This document shows positions 24,831 through 36,796 of a stretch of DNA of 64,000 bases, piece after piece. Numbering within the stretch: the first letter of the stretch is position 1; each line of letters begins with the position of its first letter. A program made the position numbers and the translations under genes. The notes under the pieces are model-generated. The model did not search any database and had not been told where the DNA came from. It worked only from the letters and a program-made list of their open reading frames with translations. The DNA is from Erythrophleum ivorense. Lineage: Eukaryota > Streptophyta > Magnoliopsida > Fabales > Fabaceae. The stretch is taken from positions 248,001 to 312,000 of the forward strand of contig JAIUCV010000574.1 of assembly GCA_026724425.1 (NCBI GenBank), in the 5' to 3' direction.

Positions 24831-25450
24831 AAATCTATTCCTTATTGTTATTTTTTTGAGAGCCCTATAGTTAATGCATATTCTCCGACTATCATACTTC
24901 TTCACAACTAGAACCACAGGTGAGGCAAAAGGAGATGAATTATGTTGTATTATCCCACTTACGGCATTTCATTGATCATTTTTTTATAACATCCTTTTGA
25001 ATAGTAGGATATCTATAGGGCCAAATATTCATTAGATTTGAGCCCTCTTTTAAGATAATTTTGTGGTCATTATCACCTTTATAGGGAGATAGTCCTTTAG
25101 GTTCTTCAAAAATGTCCTTGAACCCCTCTAAAACTTCTTGCACTACTATAAAAATCACACCTTCATTAGTTGCATTCAATGCACAACAAGTGAAGTCACT
25201 ATGGTATGGCATAACCTGTAGCATGAAGGCATTGAAGTTTTGTTCTATCAATTTTTACATCTTTGAGTCTTTAATCACTCTATCTATTGGGTTTTGACAA
25301 GTAATCAACCTAACCCTCTTTCCTTGTAACTCAAATTCCATGACCAAATTAAGGCAGTCTCAATGGATGACTCTTAAAGTTCTCAATCATTGCATTCCCA
25401 ATACCATGTTTTAATGGAATTATGATTGAATTAGTAACAAACTCAACTCC

Positions 25451-25890
25451 TTATATGTCCCACTTCACTCCTGCACATACCTTTTCTCCTATAAGTTGAT
25501 CTCCATTAACTAGTGTAATGTGAATTTCATTAATAAGCCTGAATTCCATTTGTACTTCCTGGCATAACTTGGTATCAATGAAGTTATGAGTGTTGCACTT
25601 ATTTATCAAGATGTGCACTAATTTCTTACCTAGCAACATAGTGACTTTCATAATAGGGTACAAGGTTACTTTCTGATTTTGCATCCTACTGAAAGTAGTC
25701 ATACCATGGATAGCATTGTGAGAAGTCACATGCTCTTGGGTTAACTCTTCTACCACTTCTTTATTGGACTTATTAGTTAATGATGGTTCTTCTAACTCTT
25801 TATCTACCTCTATCAAGTATAATTGCATTTTTTTAAGGCATTCATGATTAGGAGTGTACTTGTCATGGTAGAAATAACATGGACTCTTGC
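25451..25890 (-). pseudogene. Gag zinc knuckle and protease fragment
   Basis: Near 25830-25885 a CCHC-like knuckle is visible (CYFYHDKYTPNHEC). It runs into a frame whose protease core reads VHILINKCNTHNFID. The normal form is HILIDSGSTHNFID, so the catalytic Asp-Ser-Gly triad is replaced by Asn-Lys-Cys. The protease would be inactive even if read. Confidence 0.75.
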
Positions 25891-26814
25891 TCTAGTGCTC
25901 CTCTACTTCCATGGGGTCAATTTCCTCTGGAATCGCATAGTTGGTTTCTTCAATATCCCCTTATATAGATTACTCCCCTCGTTACTTCCCATAGCAGCAT
26001 AAGATTTTCCATTTTTCGCTTCTATTACTCCTTCTTTATTTGATTTACCTGAAGACCCCTTCAAGGACACCACATTCCCTTTATAATTGCACTACTAACT
26101 AATCAGCTCTGAGTTTTCTTTTGCATTAGCTCCATATTAAGAGTTTGCAATTTAGCCAATCTAGTGGCATCTAATAAGGTGGCAAGATGGAATAACTTCA
26201 CTTCAACAACTAGTTCAGGTTTAAAACCAACAATATAACAACTTAATTTTTGACTCTAAGTTAACTCCACTCTACACATTAAGCTATTAAGTGATTCTTG
26301 GTACTTAGTGAGACTCCCTTGCTGTTTAAGTTGCATAAGCTCCTCCATAGGGTCATCAAATAAAGACCCAAACCTCATTTTAATTACATTAACTAAAATA
26401 CTCCAAGTCACAGGTCTATTTGCCATCTTTTTGAAGTTTGGAAACTATTTGCAGGCTGATTCATCCAAAGTAAGACTAGCAAGTGTTACCTTGTTGGCCT
26501 TGGGGATGTTGTTGAGCATGTAGAACCATTTGCATTTGGAAATCCATCCATTGACATCATCTCTGGTAAGTTTTGGAAAGTCAACCTTGGTAAATAAAGT
26601 TGCAAGATGATAATCTCCTTGTTGTCCATCACAACATTGATCCTTGTGCTGACTTGTTAGTTCTGTAAACTAAAAGGATAATCCTCTGACCAATTCCTAC
26701 AATCTTGCCACTTGCTGCTCCATCGACGCTAGATGCTACTCCATGGTTGTTTGGAGATGATCCTTGGTTTCATGAAGTGCTATTTAAGAACACGTTGAAT
26801 CAACCATCCTAAAT
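25891..26814 (-). pseudogene. Gypsy gag remnant
   Basis: Lying between the 5' LTR/primer site and the zinc knuckle, this must be the gag region. Its - strand translations are broken and only patches look gag-like. The + strand frame at 26308-26523 is a shadow. Confidence 0.5.
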
Positions 26815-26833
26815 CATTAGCTTTGATATGAGT
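26815..26833 (-). other. Primer-binding site of the gypsy element
   Basis: Immediately inside the 5' LTR the - strand reads ACTCATATCAAAGCTAATG, close to the tRNA-iMet-complementary TGGTATCAGAGC used by many plant LTR elements. Confidence 0.6.
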
Positions 26834-27076
26834 TGATATGATCAAAGAATATAGAGAGAAGAATTGGAAGAAGAAGAAAATAAAGAGAAAGGATTTAATT
26901 TATATCATCATATGAAAGATGCTACTGGCTATGGATTAATGCTTTCTAATAAACTAACTATCTGAACAATAGGAAAAGACAGAAATGCCCACAGTGATAG
27001 ATACTAACTAACAATGGCAATCTATAAAATAAAATAAAATTAAAAATATTCCTATTATTATCTTAACTACTTATCA
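26834..27076 (-). repeat. 5' LTR of the gypsy element
   Basis: On the + strand it runs TGATATGATC...ACTTATCA with TGATA/TATCA inverted ends. It aligns with 22170-22408 with scattered substitutions and short indels, indicating an old insertion. Confidence 0.85.
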
Positions 27077-27401
27077 AAGGAGGTATTTGGGGTCGTGACG
27101 GTGTTACTTGCATCTTGAAAATGGACTAGAGTATCCATGGGAGGATATTAGATGTGCTAGTGGAGGTTTTGAAATTAGTCATCAAAACGCAACATTTAAG
27201 TGGTTGTGGGAGGATGCATGGTGAAATCCTAGACGTCACATGGTTGGACAGCTTGGATAGTTTTAGAAATTGGAGAAAAATAAAATTGAACAAAACCAAG
27301 AGTGATGTAGCTTGACTCTTGTGACGGATGAGTTAACTAGCTACAATTATTCTAAAATAAGGAGCTTATTTTCCTACTTCAAAATGAGTAGATCTCAAGT
27401 C

Positions 27402-27406
27402 ATTTA
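27402..27406. repeat. Left target duplication ATTTA (copia)
   Basis: Identical to 34863-34867 beyond the 3' LTR, which fixes the ends of the copia insertion. Confidence 0.75.
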
Positions 27407-27980
27407 CGTTGGAATATTATAATTTATTATATTTGTTAAAGATCTTGTTTTAATTAAATATTTATTTAAGATATTTTATATTGGTTGTTGGCATATTTTG
27501 AAATTAAATTAAATTAAATAATATCTCAAATTTAAATTAAATTATTTTGATTAGTGGTCTTTAATTTTTAAATTTTAAATTGTTAGATATTTTTGGTTAA
27601 TGGGTTAATGAATATCTGTATGTTGTTAACTGATTTCTTTCGATGGAAGAGTAGCTAATTTTTACGTTAGCACTTTGCAAGGTTCTTGATAAGTAGAGTT
27701 AGCCAACTAACTATCACAAAGACTAATACACTTATTAGAAAAGCCTTGCCTCTCTCCCTCTCTCTCAAACATACACTCTTATATCTACTACTTCTGCATT
27801 CTTTAATTCTCTTGGCTATAGACTACTAAAAGAAATTGAATTGGAGTATTGGGTTCTTCATCAGATCAAGAAAAGCATGGTTGGAGGTATTCATACTCTT
27901 GCATATGCTTTTGCTATTATTAACATATGAATATTGTATTGTAATTTATTTTGTAATATAAATTGCATTTTAATTTTACA
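27407..27980 (+). repeat. 5' LTR of the copia element
   Basis: Starts CGTTGGAATATTATAA (first base probably mutated from TG) and ends TTTTACA. It aligns throughout with 34291-34862, sharing for example TTTAAATTAAATTATTTTGATT and the CTCTCTC tract. Confidence 0.85.
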
Positions 27981-27982
27981 TA

Positions 27983-27994
27983 TGGCATCAAAGC
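27983..27994 (+). other. Copia primer-binding site
   Basis: TGGCATCAAAGC, two bases inside the 5' LTR, differs at two positions from TGGTATCAGAGC, the site complementary to initiator methionine tRNA. Confidence 0.75.
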
Positions 27995-29984
27995 TAAACT
28001 CTAATTACCTCTGTTTGCTATATGAGAATTCTAAGGACCCTATCTTTATGTTAGAACAAAAATTGAATATTTCTTATATATATTCAAATTTATGAACTTG
28101 AATCTGGGAAGTGTAATATGTTGAATTACATGTTTGGGGTTGCTATAAGAGAACCATGTTTGAACATTATTGTGGATTATTTATTTATTTGGATTTAAAT
28201 TTATGAAATTGAATAAGTCAAAATCACTTTTTTGTATTGTGATTTACTTGAATAAACATGCATCTACATGACTAGAAAAGTGTTTATGGATACTAAAGTT
28301 GTGAAACACAAATAACAATCAAGAATAAAAAAGTGTGCATTTTAGATCTACATTTTTTTGCATGGTTTTGTTTAATAATGGTTGAAAATCAATAGTCTAT
28401 AAGATTCTAAGTAATTTTGGCTCAAGAATCATCTAAAATGGAGCTAGAATGAGTGAGAAAATGTTGAGTTTTCATAGCGGGTCCAAAATTGGATCAAGTT
28501 GGATCGAGCTAACCCAATTAGAGGAGAACGATGACCAAAACAACAAGTTTTTTTGGCCACCTACCAAAATAATATGTTGTTTTAGCAGCGATTGGACATG
28601 TCAAAAGACATGTCATTTTGGGACTTTAATGACACAGTTCATTTCATTAAAGTAGTATTTGGACCTACATGGTTTTTGGGCCTTTTATTTCTGGGCTCTT
28701 AATTATTTTGATTATTTTTGGTTTATTTTAATAAAATTTTGGGCCAAATAGCTTTATGCTTCTAGTTTTCTATTTTTTGGACCATTCTATTTTTGTTTAT
28801 GGGCTTATATCCATTTTGATTTTTAGGCCATAAAAAAAATGTAGCTGGGTCTTATAGGTTGTGACTAATGGGACACATTTTTGGCTAAAATATGTCCATT
28901 TAGGATAAAAGGATTTTTGAGCCAATTTTGAGGCTAATTTTGGAAGGTTTCAAATATTTTGAGTTTAAAAAATTTTTGGGCCAAATTTTAGGTTATGTCC
29001 ATAATTTAATTTTGAATCTATAAGGTTATTTTTATTTCTGTTTTAGCCCATATTTATTTTAGACCAAAATTAAATCATGAAATAAATGTGATAGGTGCCC
29101 ATTAATTTATCTAAATTGAAGAAAATTATTTTGAAATTTTTTTGACACATCTAGAAATTTTACAAAATTGTTATTTAGTGTTATTTAATTTGTCTATTAA
29201 TGCAATAATTATTTTAGACAATTTTAACACATATAGAATTTTGTAAAATTATTATTTAATGTTATTTAGTTTTCTAAATTTATAGAAAATTTATTTTACC
29301 AATTTTGGCACATTTAGGATTTTATAAAATTATTTCAAAGCCATTTAGTTTTGTCTAAATAATATGGGGTTAATTTAGACAAATTCTTTAACACATTCAT
29401 GGAATAATAAAAAAGTAAGAATTTTTTCATTATTAACCACATAAAGTTTAGTTGATTAATTAATTAAAATAAATTCTTATTAAGATAAAATTAATTAGTG
29501 CATTTATATGGAGATTCTTAATACACATATTGAGCCTAGTTATTTTTTGTGAATTGCATATATAATTTAAGGAGTTGCCCCAACATTCTTTATATTAGTG
29601 TGCATACATTATGAAATTAGAATCGCATATGGATTTGAAAATATTAATTTTAATTAAGTATATAACTATAATATATCTTGGCCCATAAGTAGATAATTAT
29701 AACTACATGCTTAATTAGGGTGTAATAGAGTTGTTTTATGTCATTTAAGTCGCCTATAGGTATTAAAAAATATAAATGCACTATAGTTTTATCAATTATG
29801 ATACACAAATATTTAGTATGCTAACATCTTTACCTACAAGAGATTTTAGTCATACAATTTTGTGTAAGTATGACTTGTATTTATAAGTATATATGTATAA
29901 TAATTGTGATGGTTGATTTGCTTTATAATTTCCAAGTAATCATTATTAATGTTTGAAATCTACCTTGTAGTTACTCCTACTCAA
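27995..29984 (+). other. Long copia leader with ~82-bp tandem repeats
   Basis: A 2-kb untranslated stretch between primer site and gag. From about 28670 to 29050 the word TTTTGGGCC recurs. From about 29110 to 29400 there are three to four diverged copies of an ~82-bp unit, each with ACACAT.TAGAATTTT.TAAAATTATT (starts near 29146, 29227, 29309, and a partial near 29389). The 68-residue frame at 28449 resembles nothing known. Confidence 0.6.
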
Positions 29985-30780
29985 ATGTCTCTTTTGATGG
30001 CTAATAATAGCCAAGATAAAAATATTCTGAGTGGCATAAATTACAAAGTTTAAAAAGAAGATATTTACCTTCAATTAGGTTGCCTTGATTTTGACTTGGC
30101 TCTCCACATAGATGAGCAATCAGTACCTACTAATGCTAGCTCTGATGAAGAAAAAGACTTATAGAAAGGTTGGGAGAAATCTAATCGGCTTAGCAAGATA
30201 CTAGTTATGCAAAGAATAGATAATGGCATTCATGGTCTATTCTTGATTGTAAGCATGTTAAGGAATATCTGAAGATGATAGAAAATCCATTTGCCACTTC
30301 AGAAAAATCACTTAGAGATATTTTAATGGTTGAGCTGTGCACTATCAAATTGACTGGCACTAGAGGGGTGCAGTAACATATAATAAGATTGAGGGACCTT
30401 GCATCACATCTAAAAGCCTTAGATATGAAGTCCAGTAAATCAATCTTGGTGTAGCTGATCCTCAATTCACTACCCCATCAATAAGCTGCAATTAAGATTT
30501 TTTACAATACACATAAGGAAAAGTGGAAAATGGATGAACTATTAGTCATGTATGTACAAAAAGAAAGTAGGTTGGCTATTGAGGATACTAGTAGGATGTC
30601 TGAGGCTCATCTTGCAAGTAGCTCTAAGAAGAAGAAGGGCACTAAGGGAAAAGGTAAGAAGAAAACATTACTCATGCTTATGTATCAAATAAGAAAGTTG
30701 CTAGGTGCTTTTTTTGCATGAAGAAAAGGCACATAAAGATTGAATGCCCTAAAGAAAGGCTTTGCTAATTAAGAAAGGTA
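29985..30780 (+). pseudogene. Copia gag remnant
   Basis: ATG at 29985 begins MSLLMANNSQDKN followed by a GINYKVWK-like block in which Trp has become a stop. Further on come a KKKGTKGKGKKK basic stretch and a zinc knuckle CFFCMKKRHIKIEC near 30708-30752, whose CCHC residues are all present. Several frameshifts break it. Confidence 0.75.
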
Positions 30781-31088
30781 TACCTCTATCTTTATTGTAG
30801 TTTGAATGTCATTTAATTAATACATATCATGACATTTAGTGGATTGATACTAAATCTATGGTTTAGCTATGTACTAGATCTTGATCAAACTTTTCATGCT
30901 CTTAAATTTCCTAGGAATGTGATTTTAGTTTCAAAGTTAGTGTTATTGGGTTTTTCAATAAATATTTCTAGACTTAAATTTAATTTATTGAAAGATTGTA
31001 TTCCTATTGGAAGAATTTCTTTATATGATGATTTGTTTAAACTTCTTACTATTGATAATACTCCTAATTCTTTTTGTAACCCTACATA

Positions 31089-31800
31089 GTAGTTTTGATA
31101 ACAAACAATATGTCATAAATGAGAATTTAGCTAACTTGTGGCATAGGAGATTAGGCCATATCTCTATGGATAGAATCAAAATGTTAGTAAAGGATGGGAT
31201 TCTCTAATCTCTAGACTTTACTAATCTTAATTCATATGTGGACTGCATGAAGGGCAAGTGGACCAATAAGTCACATAAGGGAGCTAAGAGAAGTTCTATA
31301 TTATTAGAAATAATTCATAATGATATATGTTGTCTTGATTTATGTTTTAATAGTCAAAAGTAATTCATCTCCTTTATTGATAATTTCTCTCAATATATGT
31401 ATATCTACCTGTTTTATAATAAAAGTGAGACACTAGATATCTTTAAGAAATATAAGGCAAAAGTAGAAAAACAAATGGTGTAACAAATCAAGATAGTAAA
31501 ATCTAACAGAATATATGAATATTATAGAAAATACATTGGTGAGAAATATGCACTAGGTCCATTTGCTCAATTTCCTCAAGATCATGGTGTTGTCCCATAA
31601 TACACTATGCCTAGCTCACCTTATATGAATGGTATAGCTAAAAGGAGGAATGGGAGATTGATGGACATGGTGAGAAATATGCTTAGCAACTTCAAACTTT
31701 CTACTTCTTTGTGTAGATATGCACTTAAAACAGTTGTATTTATTCTAAATAGGGTTCTAACAAAAGCAGTGTCTAAGAAACCTTTTGAAAACTAAAAAAG
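31089..31800 (+). pseudogene. Copia integrase remnant
   Basis: The GAG-pre-integrase motif LWHRRLGHISMDRI is clear near 31135. The zinc-site region then reads YVDCMKGK (first Cys replaced by Tyr), followed by HNDICCLD and FIDNFSQY supplying the first two catalytic Asp positions. The third position, normally Glu in NG(V/I)AERRN, reads NGIAKRRN near 31627-31650, so Glu has become Lys. Stops are scattered through it. Confidence 0.8.
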
Positions 31801-32429
31801 TTGGAAACCTAGCTTAAATTATATATGTATAGGGCTATCTTGCTGATGTAAGAGTATATATTCTACATGAAAGGAAGCTAGATCTTAGGATTGTTACTAC
31901 ATAGTTTCTTGGTTATGCAAAAAGGTCTAAAGGTTATAAATTCTACTATCCTTTACATATTATAAGGTTTGTAGAATCTAAGAATGCCAAATTTCTGGAG
32001 AATGACATAATTAGTGAAAGTGGTTAATATCATAATATAGTTATTGAGGATGAACACATTCAGCCAACAACTTACACTAGTTATGGTAGGATTTTTGTTC
32101 TACAAGACACCCATCTTGCTATGGTGAATGAAGAACATAATCAAGTTCTAATTGTCTTATTGATTATAGTAAAGATTAGGAGCATCCTCATTCAGAGTAT
32201 TCTACCATTCAAGTTGGGGAACCTTATAATGATGAAGAGGCACCATAACCAGTCATAGAGAACACTCCTGCAATGCAACTTAAACTTCATAAGAGGTTTA
32301 GTTATAAAGATCAATTAGGAAAAGAAAGTTGATAATACCTAATGACTACATAGTGTATCTCATTGAAGCTGAATATGACATAAGTATTAAGGATGACCCT
32401 ATTATGTTTACATAGGCTATGAATGATGA

Positions 32430-33150
32430 TAACTTTAAATTGTAGTTTGATACCATGGTTGATGAGATGAAATCTATGGAAAACAACAATGTATGGGAAC
32501 TTGTAGAGTTATCTAGTGAGGCTAAGGCTATTGGCTATAAATGAGTTTTTAAAGCTAAAAAGGATTCAATGGGTAACATAGAGCGTTATAAGGCAATGCT
32601 GGTTACAAAAGGTTTTACCCAGAAGGAAAGAATTGATTATAAGGAAACTTTTTCTCCTATTTCTAATAAAGATTTATTTCACATTATCATGGCGTTAGTA
32701 GCTCATTTTGACTTATAATTATATCAAATAGATGTTAAAATTGCCTTTCTCAATGGTGGCCTTGATGAAGAGGTATATATGAAACACCTTAAGGGACCTA
32801 GAAAGGTGCTAAAAATTTAGTCTGCAACATAAAAAAGTCAATCTATAGGCTTAAGTAGGCCTTACAAGAATGGTACTTGAAATTCCATGATATAATTACA
32901 TCTTTTAGCTTTGTTAGGAATTTCATGGATCAATGTGTGTAGCCCAAGGTTAGTAAGGGTAATATCATATTTCTAATTTTATGTATAGATGACATTTTGC
33001 TTGCCTCAAGTGATTTAGGATTACTACATGAGATGAAATAATTATTGTTTAAGAATTTTGAAATAAAAGACATGGATGAGGCATCATATGTCATTGGCAT
33101 AAGGATCTATAGATGTAGGTCTCAAGGTATCTTGGTACTATCGCAAGAGA
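32430..33150 (+). pseudogene. Copia reverse transcriptase remnant
   Basis: Successive pieces read NNVWELVE, RIDYKETFSPIS, YQIDVKIAFLNGGLDEEVYM and LCIDDILLASSD. The last corresponds to the YVDDILLA catalytic motif with both Asp kept. Several in-frame stops replace Trp, Glu and Gln codons. Confidence 0.85.
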
Positions 33151-33269
33151 TTATATAAATATAAATTTTTGAATGATTTAGAATAAAAGACTATTCACCT
33201 AGTGTGGCATCTTTGGTGAAAAGGGATAAATTTGGTTTATTTCAATGTCCTCATAATAAGCTGAAAAGA

Positions 33270-33940
33270 AAAGAGATAGAGAATGTTCCTTATATTTCAA
33301 CAGTAAGAAGTCTAATGTATGCATAGGTCTACACAGTATTTGATGTAGCTTTTGCTGTATGCATGTTCAAAAGATATCAATGTAATCCTAGAATAGATCA
33401 TTGGAGAACTACAAAAAAAGTTATAAGGTATCTTAAGGGTATAAAAAACTATATGCTTACTTACAAAAGGATGGACAATTTGGAAGTTATCGAGTATCCA
33501 AAGTCAAGGATGGCAGGATGTGTTAACATTAAAAAGTGAACATTTACTTATATATTTATGCTAGTTGAAGGTGCCATCTCATGAAGAAGTGTTAAGTAGT
33601 CTTTGATTGCTACTTCTTCTATAGAAGCTAAGTTTAGGCAAGTTCACATGCTCTATGATTGAGAAATTTCATTACTAGGATTAAAATTGTAAACTCAATC
33701 CTAGGCCTATTAAATTATATTGTGATCACATAATTGTAGTTTTCTTGGCTAAAAATAACAAGCATGAAAGTCGAAGTAAATATATCGACATTAAGTACTT
33801 AGTTTTAAGAAACTAGGTCAAGGATGATCAAATTATTATAAAGCATATTCATATGAAAAAATTGCTATTTGATCTATTAACTAAATAAATGCATCCAAAA
33901 GAGTTTAAAGATTATGTGCCTTAGATAGGTCTTAGGCCAT
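33270..33940 (+). pseudogene. Copia RNase H remnant
   Basis: The end of reverse transcriptase (VPYISTVRSLMYA) runs into VIRYLKGIKNYMLTYK, SLIATSSIEAKF and HESRSKYIDIKY, the usual copia RNase H landmarks. It ends before the purine tract and 3' LTR. Stops and frame changes occur between blocks. Confidence 0.8.
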
Positions 33941-34048
33941 ATTTGGTCTAATTAAGATAGTAATAAAATGAAATTTTTTATTTTGGTTTTTTGTCTCTAT
34001 ATATTTGTATATATATATATTTTATGGAGATTGACAAGCTTGTGAGTT

Positions 34049-34118
34049 AAAACCTGAATAGATATTTAAGATTTATTCATAAAAACCTGAATAGGTATTT
34101 AAGATTTATTCATAAAAG
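34049..34118 (+). repeat. 33-bp tandem duplication
   Basis: AACCTGAATAG.TATTTAAG and its following ATTTATTCATAAA occur twice, 33 bases apart, with one difference. It lies between the copia RNase H and the polypurine tract and is a recent local duplication. Confidence 0.85.
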
Positions 34119-34290
34119 TTATATATATATTTATATATATATCCCACAAAGTTAAAGACATGTTACAATGTAATGCATGAAAGGTAATACTTATTTGATT
34201 AAAGGACTTGGTGCTATAATTCTTGTAGTATATGTTTATTTACCTATAAACATTTTATTTGGCAAATCATAATTGGACCAAGTAGGAAAA

Positions 34291-34862
34291 TATTATAATA
34301 TTTTAATTTATTATGTTTGTTAAAGATATTATTTTAATTAAAATATTTATTTAAGATACTTTATATTGTTGTTGGGATATTTTGAAATTAAACTAAATTA
34401 AATAATATCTCAAATTTAAATTAAATTATTTTGATTGGTGGTTTTTCGTTTTTTAATTTTAAAGTGCTAGATATTTTTTGTTAGTGGGTTAGTAAATATC
34501 TACACGTTTTAATTGACCTCTTTTGATAGAAAAAGTGACCAATTTTTATATTAGTACTTTAAGAGATTCTTAATAAGTAAAGTCAACCAACTAATTATCA
34601 CATAAACTCATACGCTTATTAAAAAAATTCTCTCTTTCTCTCTCTCTCCCTCTCTCACTCTTATATTTACTATTTCGGCATTTTTTAATTCTCTTGGCTG
34701 TAGACTGTTGAATAAAATTGAATTAGAGTATTAAGTTCTTCATCAGATTAAGAAAAGTATAACTCAAGGTATTTATGTTTCTGTATATGCTTTTGCTAGT
34801 ATTAATGTGTGAATCTTGTATTGCAATTTATTTTGTCATATGAATTGCATTTTAGTTTTACA
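34291..34862 (+). repeat. 3' LTR of the copia element
   Basis: Begins TATTATAATATTTT, having lost the first few bases seen in the 5' copy, and ends TTTTACA at 34862. It is followed at once by the ATTTA duplication (34863-34867). Confidence 0.85.
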
Positions 34863-34867
34863 ATTTA

Positions 34868-36594
34868 TTTTACTTCAAATCTAGTTATGATGTAACTAAT
34901 ATGTTGGTCTCTTAGCTCGGATAGAGTGTTGCATGTGCCATTTATTTATTTATTTTTTCATATAATTACAATATGATACAATATAACTTTAAATTATGAA
35001 GTAGTTATAACTTCATATGTATTCATTTTTATATTAGTTAATTTTTACTGCCAGTATTTGTTCGCTGTATAAAAAAAAATTGTTTTCTATCCATTTTTGT
35101 CTTTATCTATCCAAGTTATGGGTATTTCTAACTCATTTTTCCCTCATTAAAAAAATTACAATTTATTTTTATTCTATTGAAGTTTAATTTATTTAACTAT
35201 TTATATATATATATAAATATATATAATTCAACTACAATGAACCAATAAATTCTAAACTAATACCTTTACACATTTTATAAACATTGCATTTGACACGTAA
35301 TATAACAAAAATTACATGATGAATAATTTATTAAATACTAGTTATGCTATTAGAGACCGCCTAACGAAACATCAATTATTATTTTATAAATCATTTGGGC
35401 CTGATCTTTTAAACAATTCTTTTGTTCTATTATCATTCTGATAAACAGATTGGAAGAAAGATTCAATTAGAGAAACATTTATCTCATTATCCCTTATCCA
35501 AAAGCCAAGAGTTAAGTGTGTAATATCCTAAGAGATTAACCCTGACTCGTTTTTCTCAATCGTATTTCTTTTTCATCCCACGTTGATTTTTTTTTTTTTT
35601 TGTGTGGCAAACTTCATCTGCAAGCAATTTTCTTAATAGTACAGATTTCAGAATAAAATTGAAGTTCTTTTTGTTAGGGGGGGGGGGGGGGGGGAGGGGA
35701 ACGGGAAGGAAGTAAACAGAATAAATAAATAGTCTCAACAAAATAAATGAAAACATAGTTAATGACAACCTAAGGGAGCCCCACATGAGGACATAGTGGT
35801 TAGAGAAGCCAAGAGACAATAATTTGAAAGAAGGATGCCATGGGCTGATTTAGCATGTGTTTGAAAAAATGGTGGGAAGCGTCAAAATCACGTTTACTCA
35901 CCCACTTTTATCAGAAGCAACGCTTTGTTACTTCTCTTGAAACGCGGTTTGGAAGACGGAAACATTTTTCCAAACACATTATTAAAGGCTTACAGTAACT
36001 GCTTGCTATATAATTTACTTGAAGAAGAAACTTGTTCCAAGGAAATTTCAATGGAACATTTTCCACACCACATAAAGATGTGCAGAACCAATAAGGAAAA
36101 CACTCAAAGAACTCAATAATCTGAATATATTACTGCAAAATTAACACGAATAGAATTCCAAACTAAAATATAGTGTCCTGGATATAGATAACTATCATCC
36201 AAACAGTCCAAAAGTAAAAAATTTCTAATTCTTAAATTAAAATCGTAATCAAATCCAAACTCCTTAATAAGGTTAAGCATCTGCATCGGCGTAGATGAAA
36301 ATATCTCAAAATTTATATGCATAGCTACCCAAAAAGAGATAAAAAAAATGGCAATTTCAAACCATGATCATCTGGTCAAACTAATCATAGCTAAAGAAAA
36401 ATAATTATTAAGATTGATGAACCTTCCATCAATAATCAAATACTCAAACTGTGGGGTTACAAGAAACAAAACCATAAGCAACAACTAACGCTCTAGAATC
36501 AAACAAACAAGAACTAAAGATTTAAGCGACCTAGTGATCTACCTGAATTGTTTATGACCTACACGATGATATGAAGGATTTGAATATGTACATG
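34868..36594. other. Intergenic DNA, no gene seen
   Basis: AT-rich sequence with TA-rich patches near 35200 and an 18-base G run (35677-35694). The short frames here cross simple repeats and show no family resemblance. Sequence complexity rises toward 36600, where the 3' UTR of the neighbouring - strand gene appears to end. Confidence 0.45.
35677..35694 (+). repeat. 18-base G homopolymer
   Basis: An uninterrupted G run followed by AGGGGA. It may fold as a quadruplex, and its exact length is prone to sequencing error. Confidence 0.8.
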
Positions 36595-36604
36595 TTTACT
36601 CAGT

Positions 36605-36610
36605 TTTATT
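36605..36610 (-). terminator. Poly(A) signal AATAAA
   Basis: On the - strand TGTAATAAAACTG lies at the far end of the inferred last exon of the small membrane-protein gene (acceptor near 36797). It supports a transcript end at about 36.58 kb. Confidence 0.4.
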
Positions 36611-36796
36611 ACAAAATAGAGTACTATACATCCTCATCGATACAGATCCATATCAATACAGATACAAGAACTAAATTTAGAATCCAAGTAAGCAGTAGTT
36701 TCATGAGACTCAAGTAAAAGCTTTCGGATGGCATTGTGATCAAGGTGCTTCTTCAAGGCACTGCTAACTAAAAGTAGTTCTTGTGTCAGATGGCAC

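Larger units (their letters stand above)
22170..27076 (-). mobile_element. Ty3/gypsy chromovirus element, complete but dead
   Basis: Two LTRs of about 240 bp (22170-22408, 26834-27076) flank a 4.4-kb interior read from right to left: gag knuckle, protease, reverse transcriptase, RNase H, integrase and a C-terminal chromodomain-like segment. Size, short LTRs and chromodomain fit the Reina type of chromovirus, though that lineage call is an inference. Possible duplications AATGA (22165-22169) and AAGGA (27077-27081) differ at one base. Frameshifts and stops break every domain, so it cannot move by itself. Confidence 0.85.
27407..34862 (+). mobile_element. Ty1/copia element, full length, inactive
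   Basis: LTRs of about 574 and 572 bp bracket a 6.3-kb interior, and a perfect 5-bp duplication ATTTA flanks the whole. The order gag - integrase - reverse transcriptase - RNase H is the copia order. Each domain has stops and frameshifts. A purine-rich stretch ACCAAGTAGGAAAA (34277-34290) lies just before the 3' LTR as polypurine tract. The interval between primer site and gag ATG is unusually long, 2 kb. Confidence 0.9.
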
